A stretch of 10,044 nt of DNA from Alphaproteobacteria bacterium. GTDB lineage: Bacteria > Pseudomonadota > Alphaproteobacteria > ATCC43930 > CGMCC-115725. Below, one piece after another: positions 8,601-10,044 of the stretch; position 1 is the stretch's first letter; every line of letters begins with the position of its first letter. The notes beneath the pieces were generated by a model that made no database searches, had not been told where the DNA came from, and saw nothing but the letters and a program-made list of their open reading frames with translations. The stretch spans positions 1-10,044 of the forward strand of contig JAFMSA010000103.1 of the NCBI GenBank assembly GCA_017353855.1. Direction: 5' to 3'. Both the position numbers and the translations under genes were made by a program.

Positions 8601-8748
8601 GCTGTTGCCGCTGGGTGCAGCGATCAGCGGCTCCGGCGACCAGATGCTGCAGCCGCTCGCAATCGCCATCATCGCCGGAATCGCGGTACAGCTGCCGCTC
8701 GTGTTACTCGCAATACCAGCCACGATCAGACTCACGATCCGGGAGTAG
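5695..8748 (+). CDS. RND-family efflux permease (inner-membrane proton-driven pump)
   Basis: The 1017-residue product has the full RND plan: TM1 at about 13-31, a large periplasmic loop to about 330, and TM2-TM6 at about 330-487. TM7 lies at about 522-540, followed by a second loop and then TM8-TM12 from about 863 to 1011. TM4 carries AIGLLIDDVIVMVEH, placing Asp400-Asp401 where AcrB has Asp407-Asp408, so a proton pathway is present. This resembles multidrug-type pumps more than the heavy-metal (CzcA) TM4 motif. In TM10 the segment IGIGTEMAIFLVSEY puts Glu926 where AcrB has Lys940. The length is slightly below AcrB. No frameshift or truncation is evident. It is the last gene of the operon and should export an unidentified substrate from periplasm or membrane through the adaptor and channel. 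RND membership is very secure; subfamily and substrate are open. Confidence 0.96.
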   Translation: MSFVAWVEHHRRSLLFVVLALGLAGIYAALTLPVGLFPVVQFQRIRVEIDSGSMPARQMLIEVTEPLEEAARAVPGAVGITSTTSRGAAQIYVEFPWGSDMRQALLGVDAAFAQKLPELPPGTRYDALQMSPNAIMPFVSYALISKESSPAELRRLVRYQIAPLLTGIAGVRRVGVLGGQTPEVQITVSPAKLASYGLTVAEISNALSAANTVKAVGRLEDNDLLYLTISNNAFTSASSVANIALRTNAGAIVRLADIAKVAMGTVPKWLSVEDNGQPAVTFDVFQQDAADSLSLARSVGQQLTAFMRTQPKSIHLYKWYDQTYLVRSSINAVAEAIAIGLVFAALVILAVLRNWRATLVAMIVVPLSVLITVLLLSFFGITFNIMTLGGIAAAIGLLIDDVIVMVEHIGRRAGVPGLPDARAAVLPAAREFFPPLFGSSLATIIIFLPLAFLSGVTGAFFRFLALTMASALVISCLLTAFIVPLLARGIVDFDNWQDPQHGRESWLRRAHGRLLHTLFAHPILAGFAILALSGAGYLAYTRVGTGFLPRMDEGGFVLDYHTAPGTSLAETNRELGEVEAILKRNPYVYTYTRRTGAGLGGDLVESYQGDFFVRLAPPSQRPPIWTVMDDITDHITNEVPGINFDTHQLLDDMIGDMVGRRQPIVVTLGAKDPTILADVADRVAQAIAAVPGIEPASVNNGVVPAGDALEVHVNPAAAAMKGITSAEVETQLYDYLHGAVVTSYLGPVETVGVRLWLDPPQEQIYRDQLEKLLIRAPNGHVFPLGSVADVKFVPGQPEITRDNLAQVVAVTAQISGDRDLGSTAAAVEAVVAKPGLLPTGVYYQIGGGYKQQQLAVRGMIKVFTAAAAAEFILLLFLYERWTLPVIIIASALIATSAVFIGLWLTGVELNITAMMGMVMIIGIGTEMAIFLVSEYQALEKTAPPLQALHEAALNRLRPIAMSTLAMILALLPLGAAISGSGDQMLQPLAIAIIAGIAVQLPLVLLAIPATIRLTIRE

Positions 8749-8992
8749 ACAGTTCGAACGGTGGGTGTCGGCCTATGGATGGTTGCAATCGGAACTCGCG
8801 TGAGGTCGGGGCAAGCCTCGACGATGGTGCCCACGGTCTTCTCGAAACCGATTGCGCGCTTATTTCACCGGGGACGATCCGCTCTGCCGGTGCACGGCCT
8901 CACCAACCCGATCCACTTGACCGCCGCGTCGTATCCAGTAAAAAAACCTCTCGCTGGCAGGGCATCGGCCCGGTCGAGATGATCGCGTAACA
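8749..8992. other. Spacer downstream of the pump operon, no supportable gene
   Basis: Two short plus-strand frames (8761-8982 and 8775-8990) and one minus frame (8860-9144) cross this interval. None has a ribosome-binding site, a recognisable domain or convincing composition, and they overlap one another. No clear rho-independent terminator follows the permease stop. Because the next feature is a cluster of insertion-sequence-like repeats, this may be decayed remnant DNA, but I recognise no transposase fragment in it. Confidence 0.4.
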
Positions 8993-8993
8993 C

Positions 8994-9058
8994 CGAGCGA
9001 CATCATCTCGGAACATCGGGCGACATCATATCGGATTGCCCGAGCGACTTCGTCGGAA
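8994..9058. repeat. Three spaced ~20-bp direct repeats, possibly an IS21-type end remnant
   Basis: Three related units occur at regular spacing of 23-24 bp. They are CGAGCGACATCATCTCGGAA at 8994-9013, CGGGCGACATCATATCGGAT at 9017-9036 and CGAGCGACTTCGTCGGAA at 9041-9058. The first two match at 17 of 20 positions, and the third is two bases shorter. Multiple short direct repeats near each end are a known property of IS21-family insertion sequences, where the transposase binds them. Here no istA or istB gene lies in the window, so this would be a solo end or scar. An alternative is an operator array for the downstream lipoprotein gene. Confidence 0.5.
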
Positions 9059-9109
9059 TCCGAGACAGAGCGGTCGCGAACCCCCATCCAGACTAAGGAG
9101 ATGCAGGCG

Positions 9110-9412
9110 ATGCGCTTCTTCTTTCTTGCCATTCCCGCGCTCATGCTTCCGCTCGCAGGCTGTGCGGGTCCGGCATACGGGCCATACGGAGCTAACGGGT
9201 CGCCCTACCCTGCATATGCCTATCCGCATGAGACGTTCGAGCCGGAGCAGCCGTTTCTCCCGCATTTCCTTGCTCCGCGACACGAGCACCGCGAGCATAG
9301 GGAGCTGCATGAGGAGCGCGAGAAGCACGAGAGCGCGCAGCAAGAACACCAGGAAACGCCGCAGCAGGAGCGGCAAGAAGAGCATAAGGAGCACGAGCAC
9401 GGGCAGAGGTAA
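9110..9412 (+). CDS. Small His/Glu-rich lipoprotein
   Basis: The preferred start is ATG 9110, nine bases after AAGGAG (9095-9100). The in-frame ATG at 9101 directly abuts that element and is less likely. The 100-residue product starts MRFFFLAIPALMLPLAGCAG, a signal peptide ending in a clean lipobox (LAGC, Cys18). The mature protein should be lipid-anchored. Without Asp at +2 (the residue there is Ala), sorting to the outer membrane is likely if the enterobacterial rule applies. A Tyr/Pro/Gly-rich segment (about residues 19-45) precedes a highly charged C-terminal tail of about 43 residues that is rich in His, Glu, Gln and Arg and contains nine histidines, with clusters such as HEHREHRELHEE and HKEHEH. 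This composition suggests metal binding or a disordered or helical charged tail. No known domain is seen. It is transcribed in the same direction as the pump but about 360 bp downstream, so probably from its own promoter. Confidence 0.8.
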   Translation: MRFFFLAIPALMLPLAGCAGPAYGPYGANGSPYPAYAYPHETFEPEQPFLPHFLAPRHEHREHRELHEEREKHESAQQEHQETPQQERQEEHKEHEHGQR

Positions 9413-9521
9413 CTCGGCGTCCGTTTGTCCCCGGGATCCCGGAGGGAAAGCCTGTGGTGAGGGGAACGCGCATTGCCGCGAGCCTTGTGCTCTAGGAGTT
9501 CGCCCATAATCCGGAGTCAAA

Positions 9522-10044
9522 ATGCGCAGGGAGAATGCCGCGATGACGAAAACGGGGGAGTTTCGGTTGCGTTTGTCATTTCGTGCTGCGCTGACTGGAA
9601 CGGCGCTCGCGGCAGCACTCCTCTTTCCCCTGGTTGAACCTGCTTTTGCTCAGAACACTGTGGCTCAGAAAGTCGTATCCGATATCCCGCTCGCCGGCGG
9701 AAGTAGCGAGCGGGTCATGTTCACTGGTCCGGGAAATCCTATCGCGATCCTTGTCATGTTTGCGGGGGGAGAGGGAACCGTGCAGATCGCCGATTCCGGT
9801 ACGATCGGACGCTATGTAGACAATTTCCTAATCCGAACGCTGCCGCTGTGGGTGGCGCAGGGCTTCGCGGTCGAGATTCTCGGTGCGCCCGACAACGCCT
9901 CGCTCAACGGACAGCGGCACACGGAGGCATATGCGGATGCTGTCGGCCGTGCTGTCGATTTCGCTCGCAGCAAATCCAGCGCGCCCGTCTGGCTTGTCGG
10001 CACCAGCGCAGGAACACCCGGCGCGGCCAATGGTGCTGCCCATC
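9522..10044 (+). CDS. Secreted alpha/beta-hydrolase, N-terminal part (runs off the right edge)
   Basis: The frame is open from ATG 9522 to the window end, 174 codons. A second ATG at 9543, nine bases after GGGAG, is an equally good start. The N-terminus has an Arg-rich n-region and a hydrophobic core (AALTGTALAAALLFPLVEP) with a likely cleavage at AFA before QNTVAQ, so the enzyme is exported. The mature part shows a strand and glycine loop, ILVMFAGGEGTVQI, fitting the oxyanion-hole region. LPLWVAQGFAVEILGAPDN follows, then the nucleophile elbow VWLVGTSAGTPGAANGAAH, whose GTSAG fits the GxSxG motif with Ser as nucleophile. The acid and His of the triad would lie beyond the edge. This matches a family of exported alpha/beta-hydrolases of unknown substrate that I associate with alphaproteobacteria. 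Hydrolase fold is likely; the reaction is unknown. Confidence 0.8.
   Translation, partial: MRRENAAMTKTGEFRLRLSFRAALTGTALAAALLFPLVEPAFAQNTVAQKVVSDIPLAGGSSERVMFTGPGNPIAILVMFAGGEGTVQIADSGTIGRYVDNFLIRTLPLWVAQGFAVEILGAPDNASLNGQRHTEAYADAVGRAVDFARSKSSAPVWLVGTSAGTPGAANGAAH

Noticed and set aside
8238..8834. Minus-strand frame of 198 codons
   Set aside because: It lies antisense to the conserved C-terminal transmembrane part of the RND permease and shows no recognisable domain.
9431..9442. Perfect 12-base palindrome CCGGGATCCCGG considered as terminator
   Set aside because: It has no loop and no following T tract, so it does not fit a rho-independent terminator. A short palindrome of this kind can occur by chance in GC-rich DNA.
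9026..9520. Minus-strand frame of 164 codons with a very Leu-rich stretch
   Set aside because: The Leu-rich part is simply the complement of the Glu/Lys/Gln codons of the His/Glu-rich lipoprotein, which has its own ribosome-binding site and lipobox.

Overview
The window looks like a stretch of a GC-rich alphaproteobacterial genome. That assignment rests on base composition, GTG starts, and the style of the two-component system and the secreted hydrolase. It is a family-level impression, not a proof, and another GC-rich proteobacterium is not excluded.

The core is a divergent efflux locus. On the minus strand, an OmpR/PhoB-type response regulator (2488-3165) overlaps an HAMP-containing sensor histidine kinase (1092-2501). 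On the plus strand, starting about 130 bp away, three tightly coupled genes encode a tripartite RND pump: a TolC/CzcC-like outer-membrane lipoprotein (3297-4643), a periplasmic HlyD-type adaptor (4637-5698) and a 1017-residue RND permease (5695-8748). Gene junctions overlap by 7 and 4 bp, so the pump genes are almost certainly one operon. The likely logic is that the kinase senses an envelope stress, the regulator is phosphorylated, and it activates the facing pump operon and perhaps its own genes. The substrate cannot be read from the sequence. The outer-membrane component resembles heavy-metal (CzcC) types, while the permease carries the Asp-Asp TM4 signature of multidrug-type pumps and an unusual Glu in TM10.

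The left flank (1-1091) holds the N-terminus of a secreted protein that runs off the window (1-118, minus), a stretch of about 640 bp in which I can support no gene, and a small two-helix membrane protein (763-1023, plus) converging on the kinase.

The right flank (8749-10044) begins with about 245 bp of non-coding or decayed DNA. This is followed by three spaced copies of a roughly 20-bp repeat that resembles the multiple end repeats of IS21-type insertion sequences. Next come a small His/Glu-rich lipoprotein (9110-9412) and the first 174 codons of a secreted alpha/beta-hydrolase that continues past the right edge.

I found no tRNA, rRNA or CRISPR array and no complete mobile element. The pump operon looks like a regulated accessory module of ordinary design. 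The most unusual points are the TM10 residue, the repeat cluster and the His-rich lipoprotein.
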